From: Sandaracinaceae bacterium
GTDB taxonomy: Bacteria; Myxococcota_A; Polyangia; Polyangiales; Sandaracinaceae
NCBI GenBank assembly: GCA_040218145.1
Contig: JAVJQK010000138.1
Location: forward strand, 1-64,000
Length of the DNA: 64,000 nucleotides
Direction of reading: 5' to 3'
Part shown: positions 18,489 to 25,917 of the stretch, one piece after another
Layout of the letters: each line of letters opens with the position of its first letter
How positions within the stretch are numbered: the stretch's first letter is position 1
Made by a program: the position numbers and the translations under genes
Notes under the pieces: model-generated
The model's database searches: none
What the model saw: only the letters and a program-made list of their open reading frames with translations
Told to the model about the DNA's origin: nothing

Positions 18489-19475
18489 TCACCCGCCCGC
18501 GAGGGTGACGACGATCTTGCCGTTGGCGCGGTCGTCGTCCATCGCGCGGTGGGCCTCTCGGAGCTCGTCGAAGTCGAACGTCGGCCCGCGCGTCACGCGC
18601 AACCGACCCGACTCGACGAGCTCCACGTAATTGGAGAGCTCCGCCGCGCTGATGTCGCTCGAGCCGCCCGAGTAGGCGGTCAGCTTCACCCCGGTCGGGA
18701 TCTGCTCCATCGGCCGGAAGCCGCTCAGCTCCCACTCGCCGCCGAGGATGCCGGTCATGCAGACCACGCCGCCCGTCGCCGCGCAGGCGAGCGAGTCGAG
18801 CAGCGTCTTGGTGCCGATGAGCTCGAGCACGCGGTCGACCCCGCCCGGGAAGCAGGCGCGCACGTCGGCCGCGATGCGCTCCCCGTCGACGATCACGTGG
18901 TCGGCGCCGGCCTCCCGGAGGAGCGCGCCCTTCTTCTCGCTCCGCGTGGTCGTCGCCACCGTCAGCCCCGCCCGCTTGGCGAGCGCGAGCGCGGTCAGCC
19001 CGATCGACGACGTGCCCCCGCGGATCAGCAGCGTCTTCGCCCGCTCGATCTCGAGCCCCGTGTGCAAGCTCCCGTGCGTCGTCTGGAGCATCTCTGGCAG
19101 CGCCGCGAGCGCCTCCCAGTCCAGTGTCGTCTCGAGGGGGAAGACGTGATCGCGCGGGACCCGCGTCTGCTCGGCGTAGGAGCCGTCGTAATCGCGCCCC
19201 ATGCCGCCCATCATCGCGGCGACCTTCTGGCCGGGCGCGAGATCGGTGCCCGGCGCGGCGATCACCTCGCCCACGCACTCGATGCCGAGCACCCGCGGGA
19301 AGCGCACCGACGGCGAGTCACCCCGGCGCGTGAACCACTCCGAGCGGTTCAGCCCGAAGGCGCGCACGCGGATCGACACCTCGCCCTCGCGCGGCGGCGG
19401 GACGGGCACGTCTCTCAGGAGCAGCTTCTCCGGCCCGCCCGCCTCCTCGATCACCCACGCGCGCATCGTCGTCAT
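18489..19475 (-). CDS. Zinc-independent quinone reductase/MDR-family oxidoreductase
   Basis: 328 aa NADPH-dependent reductase of the medium-chain dehydrogenase family, quinone reductase branch. The GroES-like N-terminal half has RAFGLNRSEWFTRRG and GIECVGEV. The Rossmann half has IRGGTSSIGLTALALAK for cofactor binding. The catalytic-zinc Cys/His set of alcohol dehydrogenases is absent, as expected for this branch. The ATG at 19475 gives the normal length; a second Met three codons later is possible. Substrate (quinone or enone) is unknown. It is convergent with the lipoprotein at 17340, with no spacer. Confidence 0.9.
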   Translation of the reverse strand: MTTMRAWVIEEAGGPEKLLLRDVPVPPPREGEVSIRVRAFGLNRSEWFTRRGDSPSVRFPRVLGIECVGEVIAAPGTDLAPGQKVAAMMGGMGRDYDGSYAEQTRVPRDHVFPLETTLDWEALAALPEMLQTTHGSLHTGLEIERAKTLLIRGGTSSIGLTALALAKRAGLTVATTTRSEKKGALLREAGADHVIVDGERIAADVRACFPGGVDRVLELIGTKTLLDSLACAATGGVVCMTGILGGEWELSGFRPMEQIPTGVKLTAYSGGSSDISAAELSNYVELVESGRLRVTRGPTFDFDELREAHRAMDDDRANGKIVVTLAGG

Positions 19476-19566
19476 GTCCGCGACCCTGTGGCCCGCTGCC
19501 CCGATCCGCAATGCGCGCCGTCGATTGCCGGGGCTCTTCGCGCGTGAAAGACTCGCCCCCGCTCGC

Positions 19567-19797
19567 ATGATCCGCATCCCCCCCGAACGGCTCTCTCCCG
19601 ACGCGCTCGCGGGCGTGATCGACGACTTCGTGCTGCGCGAGGGGACCGACTACGGGCACGACGAGCCCACCCTCGACCGCAAGCGCGCGGAGGTCCGGCG
19701 GCAGCTCGACGACGAGGAGATCGTGGTGGTCTTCGACCCGAAGACCGAGACGGTGAACCTCATGCTCGAGCGAGACCTGCCTTCGGGGATGCGCTGA
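19567..19797 (+). CDS. yheU: YheU family protein (UPF0270)
   Basis: 76 aa. The core phrase VIDDFVLREGTDYG, followed by a Lys/Arg-rich helix and VVVFDPKTETVNLM, matches the small conserved YheU family of proteobacteria, and the length (about 70-80 aa) agrees. Function is unknown in the family. The ATG at 19567 is the natural start. It is followed 29 bases later by a methyltransferase gene, so the two may be co-transcribed. Confidence 0.88.
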   Translation: MIRIPPERLSPDALAGVIDDFVLREGTDYGHDEPTLDRKRAEVRRQLDDEEIVVVFDPKTETVNLMLERDLPSGMR

Positions 19798-19825
19798 GGC
19801 GATCGGCGCGCCATCCTTCCGCGGC

Positions 19826-20620
19826 ATGGAGGTATCCGAGCGCTGGCGCGGCTGGCAGAACGCAGAGCGGTACGATCACTTCGTCCGGCATCACGCCATC
19901 TACGGCTGGCTGAACGACCAGCTCGCCGAGCGCGCGGAGCTCGAGAGCGCGCAGCGGGTGCTCGACCTCGGCTGCGGCACGGGCGCCACGACCGCCTCGG
20001 TGCTCCGCCGCATCCGCCCCGACGCCGAGGTGCTCGGGGTCGACGCCTCCCCCGAGATGATCGCGGTCGCGCAGGCGAACACGCTCGACCCGCGCGCCGC
20101 CTTCGTCGTCTCCCCCGCGGGCGGGCTCGCCACCGTCGCGCGCGGCCGCTACGACCGGGTGCTCTCGAACGCCGCGTTCTGGCAGTTCCCGCACGCCGAG
20201 TCCGTGCTCGCGCAGATCGCGGCCCTCGTGCCGCGCGGCGGCTCGTTCGTCTTCAACGTCCCGAGCGAGCGTCGCCCCGGCGCGCGCGGCTCACACCCGT
20301 TCCAGGTGGCGCTCGCCCGCGCGGTCGAGTCGCGCACGGAGGAGCCGTTCGTGCCCACCGCGCGGCGCTTCGAGCCCACGGCGATGGCCGAGGCCGCGGC
20401 CGCGCTCGGGTTCGTGGAGGAGCTGCGCGAGGAGCTGGTCTACCGCGGCCGGCAGGGCGAGCTGATGGAGCTGATGAGCATCCCCGCGATGATCACCCCC
20501 ATCGCGGCCGATCTCAGCGTGGCCGAGGCCGACGGAGCGCTCGAGGAGGCGCGGGCGCGCACCGACCCCGACGAGCGGGTCGAGGTGGCGTGGCTCTTCG
20601 TGCGCTATCGCCGGACCTGA
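19826..20620 (+). CDS. Class I SAM-dependent methyltransferase
   Basis: 264 aa soluble enzyme. Motif I is VLDLGCGTGA (about residues 47-56), followed by the acidic end of strand beta2 in LGVDASPEMI. Motif IV-like YDRVLSNAAFWQF and the post-motif LVPRGGSFVFNVP follow. This is the UbiE/trans-aconitate-type fold. The last ~100 residues form a helical cap that could define the substrate, which I cannot name. Start supported by position after yheU. Its 3' end overlaps the convergent hydrolase by 16 bases. Confidence 0.88.
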   Translation: MEVSERWRGWQNAERYDHFVRHHAIYGWLNDQLAERAELESAQRVLDLGCGTGATTASVLRRIRPDAEVLGVDASPEMIAVAQANTLDPRAAFVVSPAGGLATVARGRYDRVLSNAAFWQFPHAESVLAQIAALVPRGGSFVFNVPSERRPGARGSHPFQVALARAVESRTEEPFVPTARRFEPTAMAEAAAALGFVEELREELVYRGRQGELMELMSIPAMITPIAADLSVAEADGALEEARARTDPDERVEVAWLFVRYRRT

Positions 20621-21414
20621 AGCGCCGCGGACAGGAACGCGTGAACGCGCTCGGCGGTGTCGTCGCCCTCGACCGCGGCCGGCACGTGCCCCGCCCCGGG
20701 CACGACCACCAGCTCGGCGCCCGGGGTCGCAGAGGCCACGCAGCTCGCCTGGTGCGGCGTGACCACGCCGTCGCGCTCTCCGCTGATCACCAGCACGGGG
20801 TCCGTGGTCCGGCAGCGCGGCGTCGGCTTGGAGAGCAGGAGCGAGAGCTGCTTGAGCAGCGCCTCGTGCTCCTGAGGCGCGCGGACCTGACAGTGGGTCA
20901 CCGCGTCGACGAAGCGCGCCGTCGGCGGGCGCCCGGTCTCGTGCGCGATCTCGGCCAGGAGCGCCTGACGCATCGCGTCCGTGGTCATGCGCCGCTCGCG
21001 TCGGACCCGCGGCCAGGCCAGCGTCGCTCGCTCGCGATCTCCGGCCGGCGGCGCGATCCAGACGTTGGCCTTGGGTCGCACCGCGCCTCTGCGCACCAGC
21101 TCGCGCGCCAGGAGCGCGCCCAGCGAGTGGCCGGCCAGCACGTCGAGCGCGCCGCCCATCCCGGCCAGGCCGCGCTCCAGCTTGGTGAGCGTCTCGCTCA
21201 GGCTGGGGGCGCGCCGCTTGCTCGCGCGCGCGCCATGGCCCGGCAGGTCGGGGAGCCAGACCTCGTAGTGCGCGGCCAGCTGCTCCGCGAACGGGAGGAG
21301 CACGTGGTGGTCGAGCCCGGGTCCCCCATGCAGGAGCACCACCCGCGGGCCGGCGCCGATGATGTGCGCGCGAAACACCTGGGGCAGCTCGTTGCTCTCG
21401 CGACGCCGCTTCAT
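20605..21414 (-). CDS. Alpha/beta hydrolase
   Basis: 269 aa. The fold is shown by the oxyanion strand VVLLHGGPGLDHH, the nucleophile elbow AGHSLGA (Ser), the acid in VISGERDGVV (Asp) and the catalytic His in VPGAGHVPA. It is in the size range of esterases, epoxide hydrolases and proline iminopeptidases, but no signature picks one. No signal peptide. The 118-base spacer to the divergent gene at 21532 should hold both promoters. Confidence 0.9.
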   Translation of the reverse strand: MKRRRESNELPQVFRAHIIGAGPRVVLLHGGPGLDHHVLLPFAEQLAAHYEVWLPDLPGHGARASKRRAPSLSETLTKLERGLAGMGGALDVLAGHSLGALLARELVRRGAVRPKANVWIAPPAGDRERATLAWPRVRRERRMTTDAMRQALLAEIAHETGRPPTARFVDAVTHCQVRAPQEHEALLKQLSLLLSKPTPRCRTTDPVLVISGERDGVVTPHQASCVASATPGAELVVVPGAGHVPAAVEGDDTAERVHAFLSAALQVRR

Positions 21415-21531
21415 GGGGACGGCTCACCATCGCTGGCCCCGCCCCTTCGGTTCAACCCTTTCTGTCCTCGATGTCCCTGTCGGGGGGATCCCGGACCGAT
21501 GTTTCCCTCGCGTGAGGGGGCCGAAACGGCC

Positions 21532-22596
21532 ATGCTTCGAGGAGTGAGGAAGCGACGCACATCGAGCTTCATCATGCCGGAGGTCATCAGCCGTCTGCGG
21601 CGCATGCAGCCCGACGAGGCCTATGTTCAGGCCGCGCAGCGCGTGGTGCTGGACTGCCTGGCCGTGAAGCCCGGCGAGCGTCTCCTGATCGTCTATCAGC
21701 AGCGCGCGCCCTTCGAGGAGCTCGCCGCGGCGCTGATGATGGCCGCCGATGAGGTGGGGGCGGAGATCGACGCGGTCACCGTCACCAGCGACGAGACCTC
21801 GCCGCGCCTGATGGCCAAGCTGAAGGAGCGCTGCGACAAGGCGGCCGCGAGCGCGATGCTGGCCGGCTACGAGTTCTCGCGCGACATCCGCCGCGTGGTC
21901 GCGACCCCCGAGGGCGAGCGGCGGCATGTCCACATGCTCGGGCTCACCGACGCGGTCGTCCGGCAGTCGCTGCGCATCGACTACCGCGACGTGCACGCGC
22001 TCGGGGAGCGGCTGCGCGCGCGCCTGCAGCCCACGAGCGAGATCCGGGTCGAGAGCGCGGCCGGCACGTCGCTCACGGTCAAGGGCGACCCGAGCGCGCG
22101 CTGGATCAACGCGGGCGGCCTCCAGCACGGACCCGGCTGGACCAACCTGCCCGCGGGCGAGCTCGTCACCACGCCGAGCGCGGTGGACGGCGTCTTCGTG
22201 CCCGACGGCGGCCTCCGCCTGTCGGACGGCGCGATGCTCGACCGCGCGGTGCTGCGACGCATGCAGCTGACGTTCATGGGCGGGCGGCTCACCCAGATCG
22301 AGGGGCCCGAGGCGCAGGTCCAGCAGCTCGAGGCGCACCTGGACTCGGGCGCCGAGGGCCGCCGCGTGGGCCAGATCATCTTCGGCACCAACGTCGGCGT
22401 CATCGCGCCGATCGGCGTGGCGTGCCAGGACGGGAAGCTCCCGGGGCTGCACCTCGTGCTCAGCTACACCGCGCCCGAGGTGACCGGCGCGCGCTGGTGC
22501 GGCGAGCTGCTCGTCCAGCTCCTGGGCCGGCAGAGCACGGTGCGGATCGACGGCGTGACGGTGATGGACAAGGGCCGCTACGTCGCGGACCTCTGA
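21532..22596 (+). CDS. M29 aminopeptidase-like protein with altered metal site
   Basis: 354 aa from the ATG at 21532; an internal Met at codon 15 (MPEVISRL) is an alternative start. The Rossmann-like N-terminal half (GERLLIVYQQRAPFEELAAAL) and the C-terminal phrases VTTPSAVDGVFVPDGGLRLS, FGTNVGVI and RIDGVTVMDKGRYV follow the order seen in M29 peptidases and their dioxygenase-like relatives. In the classic motifs ExGxGTN, DEK, GTxHxA and HxD, this protein shows QIIFGTN, QDGK, GLHL and RID, so several metal ligands are replaced. It may be inactive or do other chemistry. It overlaps the convergent sigma gene by 19 bases. Confidence 0.75.
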   Translation: MLRGVRKRRTSSFIMPEVISRLRRMQPDEAYVQAAQRVVLDCLAVKPGERLLIVYQQRAPFEELAAALMMAADEVGAEIDAVTVTSDETSPRLMAKLKERCDKAAASAMLAGYEFSRDIRRVVATPEGERRHVHMLGLTDAVVRQSLRIDYRDVHALGERLRARLQPTSEIRVESAAGTSLTVKGDPSARWINAGGLQHGPGWTNLPAGELVTTPSAVDGVFVPDGGLRLSDGAMLDRAVLRRMQLTFMGGRLTQIEGPEAQVQQLEAHLDSGAEGRRVGQIIFGTNVGVIAPIGVACQDGKLPGLHLVLSYTAPEVTGARWCGELLVQLLGRQSTVRIDGVTVMDKGRYVADL

Positions 22597-23264
22597 TCGA
22601 TCCGGTCGAGCACGAAGGCGACGATGCGGTCGCACCGCTCGCCCGCGAACGAGAAGGCCTCCCCCACCAGCGCGTCGGCGCGCTCGTAGAGCCACTCGCG
22701 CAGGGTACGGCGCGCCCGGTGGAGGCGGACGCGCACGGCCTCCTCGCTGAGCTCGAGGCAGGCGGCCGTCTCGCGCGTGTCCAGCTCCTCGAGCTCACGC
22801 ATCACGAAGACCACGCGGTAGCTCTGGGGCAGCGCGTCGATCGCCTCCTCGAGCAGCGCGCGCAGCTCTCCGTCTCCGGCCAGCTGCTCGGGGGAGCGCG
22901 CGGGCGCGGTGAGCGCATTCTCGTGGGGCTCGGGGGCCAGCTCCAGGTCGTCGAGGCGCCCGCGCTTGCGACGGCGCCGCAGCGACTCGTTGACCGCGAT
23001 CCGGGTCAGCCAGGTCGAGAAGCGCGCCCGGCCCTGGAACTGCCCGAGCTTGGCGTAGGCCGTCAGGTAGGACTGCTGCACCGCGTCCTCGGCCTCCGCG
23101 TCGTCCTTCAGGATCGCGCGGGCCGTCCGGAACAGCCGTTGGTTGTGCCGGCGCATGAGGACCTCGAAGCGAGCGGACTCGCCGTCGAGCACCTCTTCGA
23201 CGACCGCCTCGTCGCTGGCCGGATCGTGCGCCAGGGCGGGGCCACGGAGCTGGGGAAGCGCCAT
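22578..23264 (-). CDS. ECF-type RNA polymerase sigma factor
   Basis: 228 aa. Region 2 is clear (MRRHNQRLFRTARAIL, then DAEAEDAVQQSYLTAY, then FSTWLTRIAVNES). Region 4 follows (LPQSYRVVFVMRELEELDTR, then LSEEAVRVRLHRARRTL). The ~35-residue C-terminal tail with FAGERCDRIVAFVLDRI is an extension and could hold a small regulatory segment. No anti-sigma gene is adjacent; the nearest same-strand gene upstream is a membrane Ser/Thr kinase. A good ribosome site (AAGGAG) precedes the ATG. A 15-base tandem repeat lies upstream and may be its own promoter. Confidence 0.95.
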   Translation of the reverse strand: MALPQLRGPALAHDPASDEAVVEEVLDGESARFEVLMRRHNQRLFRTARAILKDDAEAEDAVQQSYLTAYAKLGQFQGRARFSTWLTRIAVNESLRRRRKRGRLDDLELAPEPHENALTAPARSPEQLAGDGELRALLEEAIDALPQSYRVVFVMRELEELDTRETAACLELSEEAVRVRLHRARRTLREWLYERADALVGEAFSFAGERCDRIVAFVLDRIDQRSAT

Positions 23265-23308
23265 CGGGAATTCTCCTTCGGAGAGGGGAGTCTCGCGGCC
23301 GCACTCAT

Positions 23309-23338
23309 GTTACCGGCGCAGGCGTTACGAGCGCAGGC
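23309..23338 (-). promoter_or_regulatory. Tandem 15-nt repeat upstream of the ECF sigma gene
   Basis: On the minus strand two adjacent 15-base units read GCCTGCGCTCGTAAC and GCCTGCGCCGGTAAC (13 of 15 identical). They sit 45-75 bases upstream of the sigma ATG. GTAAC is similar to the AAC-containing -35 elements that ECF sigma factors recognise, so the pair may be doubled -35 boxes or a binding site for a regulator. Autoregulation is inference. Confidence 0.5.
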
Positions 23339-23356
23339 AACAGTTGGGTACGGCGC

Positions 23357-24949
23357 TCACGCCGACAAGCCCGCGTCTGGCAGCGTCGGCGAGAGGGCGA
23401 AGGCCTTCGCGCTCCGGCTCGCCTCGGCCTCCCACCACGCCTGCGCGCGCGCCGCCGTCCAGCCCGCGGCCAGGCCGGTCTCCCGCAGCGCGTCCTCCAG
23501 CGCGGCCACCGAGGCGGGGCGGTCCGCCGGATCCTTCGCGAGGCACGCGAGCACCAGCGCCTCGAGCCGCTCGGAGACGCCGAGCGCGGGGTCGAGCCCG
23601 GGCGGCGGCTCCTGCGCGTGGGCGAAGATCTGCTGCATCGGGTGCGAGCGGTCGGGGAAGACCATGTGCCCCGAGAGCAGCTGGTAGGCGACGCAGCCGA
23701 GCGCGTAGAGATCGGAGCGCGGCGTGGCGTCGTCGCCCTGGGCGAGCTCGGGGGCCATGTAGGCCGGCGTCCCGGGCACCGCGCCGAGCTCCGTCAGCTT
23801 CGCGTCCGGCTCCGTCGCCTCGACCTTCACCAGCCCGAAGTCCAGCACCTTGACGAAGTCTCGGTCCGCGCCGCGCCGGCAGACGAAGAGGTTGGCGGGC
23901 TTGATGTCCCGGTGGACCAGCCCGTTCTCGTGCGCGTCCCGGAGCGAGTGGCAGACCTGGAGCAGCAGGTGCACGACCCGCTCCTCCGGCATCACGCCGT
24001 GGCGCTGCGTCAGGGCCTCGAGGTCCATGCCCTCGAGCAGCTCCATCACGTAATAGAAGCTGCCGTCGTCGGCGCGCCCGAAGTCGTAGACCTCGATGGT
24101 GTGCGGAGAGGTCAGCACCGCCGTCGCGCGGGCCTCCCGCTCGAAGCGCGTCAGCGTTCGCATCGCCTCGTCGCTGTCCCGCGCGCCGAGCAGCTCCGGT
24201 CGGACGAGCTTGATCGCGGCCGGCCGGGCCAGGGTGCGGTGGTCGGCGCGCCAGACCTCGCCCATCCCGCCCACGCCGAGCCGCTCGATCAGCCGGTAGG
24301 CCCCCATCTCCTGCGCGCGCCGCACCGTCTCGCCCAGGCGGTAGAGCGTCCGCGCGATGAAGACGGCCACGGGGATCACGACGACGTTCGGCAGCAGGAG
24401 CCACAGCCAGAGGTTCCACGGCGGGGTCGGGTTCGACGTCAGGAGCAGGGTGATCCCGAGCGCGGCGGCGTCCGCGATCGTCGCGCCGACCGCGGCCGCG
24501 GCCATCTTCACGGGCGGCACCGGGGCGATGACGGCGATGAAGAGCACCACGAGCGCGACGGGCGAGACGCCGCGCACGACGTCGCTCTCGACGTAGGGGA
24601 GCCAGTGTCGGAAGAGGCCCGCCACCAGCGACATCGCGACCACGCACACGAGGCTGAGGTCGATCTTGCGCGAGGGCTCGAGCCGCTCGGTCTTGTTGAT
24701 GGCGAACATCGCGGCCGCCACCGCGAGCCCGACGCCGATGACCCAGATCGGACGCGCGGTCCCGGCGCGCGCCCCGAGGTTGGGCTGCCGGAGCAGCAGC
24801 AAGGGCAGCGTGAGGAGCCCGATCGCCACCCCGAGCGCGGCCGTGAGCCTGAGCCGCTGCACGGCCAGCTGTGACAGGTCGGCCGCGCCGCTCAGCGAGG
24901 CCCCCGCCTCACCCGACCTCCACGCGCGGACGAGGCCGTCGTCTGCCAT
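23357..24949 (-). CDS. Ser/Thr protein kinase with six-helix membrane sensor at the N-terminus
   Basis: 530 aa from the ATG at 24949. Six hydrophobic helices lie between residues about 30 and 200 (for example GVAIGLLTLPLLLL and LVCVVAMSLVAGLF). The kinase domain follows (about 215-495) with glycine loop LGVGGMGEVW, ATP lysine in AIKLV, catalytic Asp348 in HRDIKPAN, DFG and GTPAYMAPE. This order reverses the common bacterial layout of kinase first and membrane helix last. All key residues are present, so it should be active. It lies upstream of the ECF sigma gene on the same strand. Confidence 0.93.
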   Translation of the reverse strand: MADDGLVRAWRSGEAGASLSGAADLSQLAVQRLRLTAALGVAIGLLTLPLLLLRQPNLGARAGTARPIWVIGVGLAVAAAMFAINKTERLEPSRKIDLSLVCVVAMSLVAGLFRHWLPYVESDVVRGVSPVALVVLFIAVIAPVPPVKMAAAAVGATIADAAALGITLLLTSNPTPPWNLWLWLLLPNVVVIPVAVFIARTLYRLGETVRRAQEMGAYRLIERLGVGGMGEVWRADHRTLARPAAIKLVRPELLGARDSDEAMRTLTRFEREARATAVLTSPHTIEVYDFGRADDGSFYYVMELLEGMDLEALTQRHGVMPEERVVHLLLQVCHSLRDAHENGLVHRDIKPANLFVCRRGADRDFVKVLDFGLVKVEATEPDAKLTELGAVPGTPAYMAPELAQGDDATPRSDLYALGCVAYQLLSGHMVFPDRSHPMQQIFAHAQEPPPGLDPALGVSERLEALVLACLAKDPADRPASVAALEDALRETGLAAGWTAARAQAWWEAEASRSAKAFALSPTLPDAGLSA

Positions 24950-25030
24950 CGCCTCGTTTGTACCACGCGGGCCGCGCGCCTTGCGCACCGGGCCGCTTGG
25001 TCCGAGGGTGAGTCGGGAACGGAGGCGAGC

Positions 25031-25315
25031 ATGGCGAAGGCGAGCTGGAACGGGACGGTGATCGCACAGAGCGACGACTTCGAGGTCGTCGAAGGGAACG
25101 TCTACTTCCCGCCCTCTGCGCTGCGGGAGGGACACTTCCGGCCGAGTGACCACACGAGCGTCTGCGGCTGGAAGGGCACCGCGAAGTACTACGACGTGGT
25201 CGTCGGCGACGACGTCAACCGCAACGCGGCCTGGTTCTATCCGGACGCCATGGAGAAGGCGAAGAACATCGAGGGCTACGTCGCCTTCTGGAACGGCGTG
25301 AACGTCGAGAGATAG
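25031..25315 (+). CDS. DUF427 family protein
   Basis: 94 aa, a single DUF427 domain of the usual length. Typical phrases are AKASWNGTVIAQSDDFEVVE, NVYFPPSAL and the WKGTAKYYDV followed by AAWFYPD. The family forms a small beta fold; its biochemical role is not established. The ribosome site GGAGG precedes the ATG. The gene runs 17 bases ahead of a lipoprotein gene on the same strand. Confidence 0.92.
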   Translation: MAKASWNGTVIAQSDDFEVVEGNVYFPPSALREGHFRPSDHTSVCGWKGTAKYYDVVVGDDVNRNAAWFYPDAMEKAKNIEGYVAFWNGVNVER

Positions 25316-25332
25316 CGAGCTACCGTCGCGCC

Positions 25333-25917
25333 ATGCGCGCCACGCTGCTGTGCTCGATCTCGATCTGCCTCGCGGCCTGCGCGGGCAGCGCCTCGCGGGA
25401 GCCGATCGAGCCGGTTCGGGGCGAGCCGCCCAGGAACGAGCCACGCGGGGAACCGGGGCCCTCGCTCTCGCGCCTGATGGTGGAGGCGGTGCGCGGCGAG
25501 CGCTCCCTGGCGAGCGTCGTCGACCGCGACCGCGGCCTCGTCTACGTGCTCTGGCAGACCGACGCCTCGGACGAGGATCCGCGGGCCGACGAGCAGGGCG
25601 TCATCCGGCAGGCCGAGCGGCTCTGCGGCGAGGACCTCGACGCGGCGATCGCGCGACTGGACGCCGATCTCCAGCGACGCAATCAGGACCCGAGCGATGA
25701 GCCGTCGATCTCGTGCGTGGACGAGACCTGCTCCCACCGCGCGCTGATGGAGTTCGACGTGATGGGCGAGTACGTGTTCGTCCGGGGCGCGCAGCCAGCG
25801 GTGCTCGATCATGTCGTGCACGTCGAGGGGCACCTCACCGACGAGGCGACGTCCGGGGCGCGCCGCTGGGTGGACGAGCGGCTCAGCGAGCTCGCCGGCG
25901 GATCCTGCGCGCGCTGA
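25333..25917 (+). CDS. Lipoprotein, unknown
   Basis: 194 aa. The signal peptide MRATLLCSISICLAAC ends in a lipobox-like LAAC. A Pro/Glu-rich linker (about 17-48) leads to a folded domain with VVDRDRGLVYVLWQTD, a Cys pair (SISCVDETCSH) and FDVMGEYVFVRG. The fold is not recognised. The 3' end overlaps the convergent amidase gene by 35 bases, the largest such overlap in the window. Confidence 0.8.
   Translation: MRATLLCSISICLAACAGSASREPIEPVRGEPPRNEPRGEPGPSLSRLMVEAVRGERSLASVVDRDRGLVYVLWQTDASDEDPRADEQGVIRQAERLCGEDLDAAIARLDADLQRRNQDPSDEPSISCVDETCSHRALMEFDVMGEYVFVRGAQPAVLDHVVHVEGHLTDEATSGARRWVDERLSELAGGSCAR

Noticed and set aside
23143-23853. Plus-strand open frame across the sigma/kinase junction
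   Set aside because: Pro/Arg/Ala-rich shadow with no ribosome site that would span two genes on the other strand.
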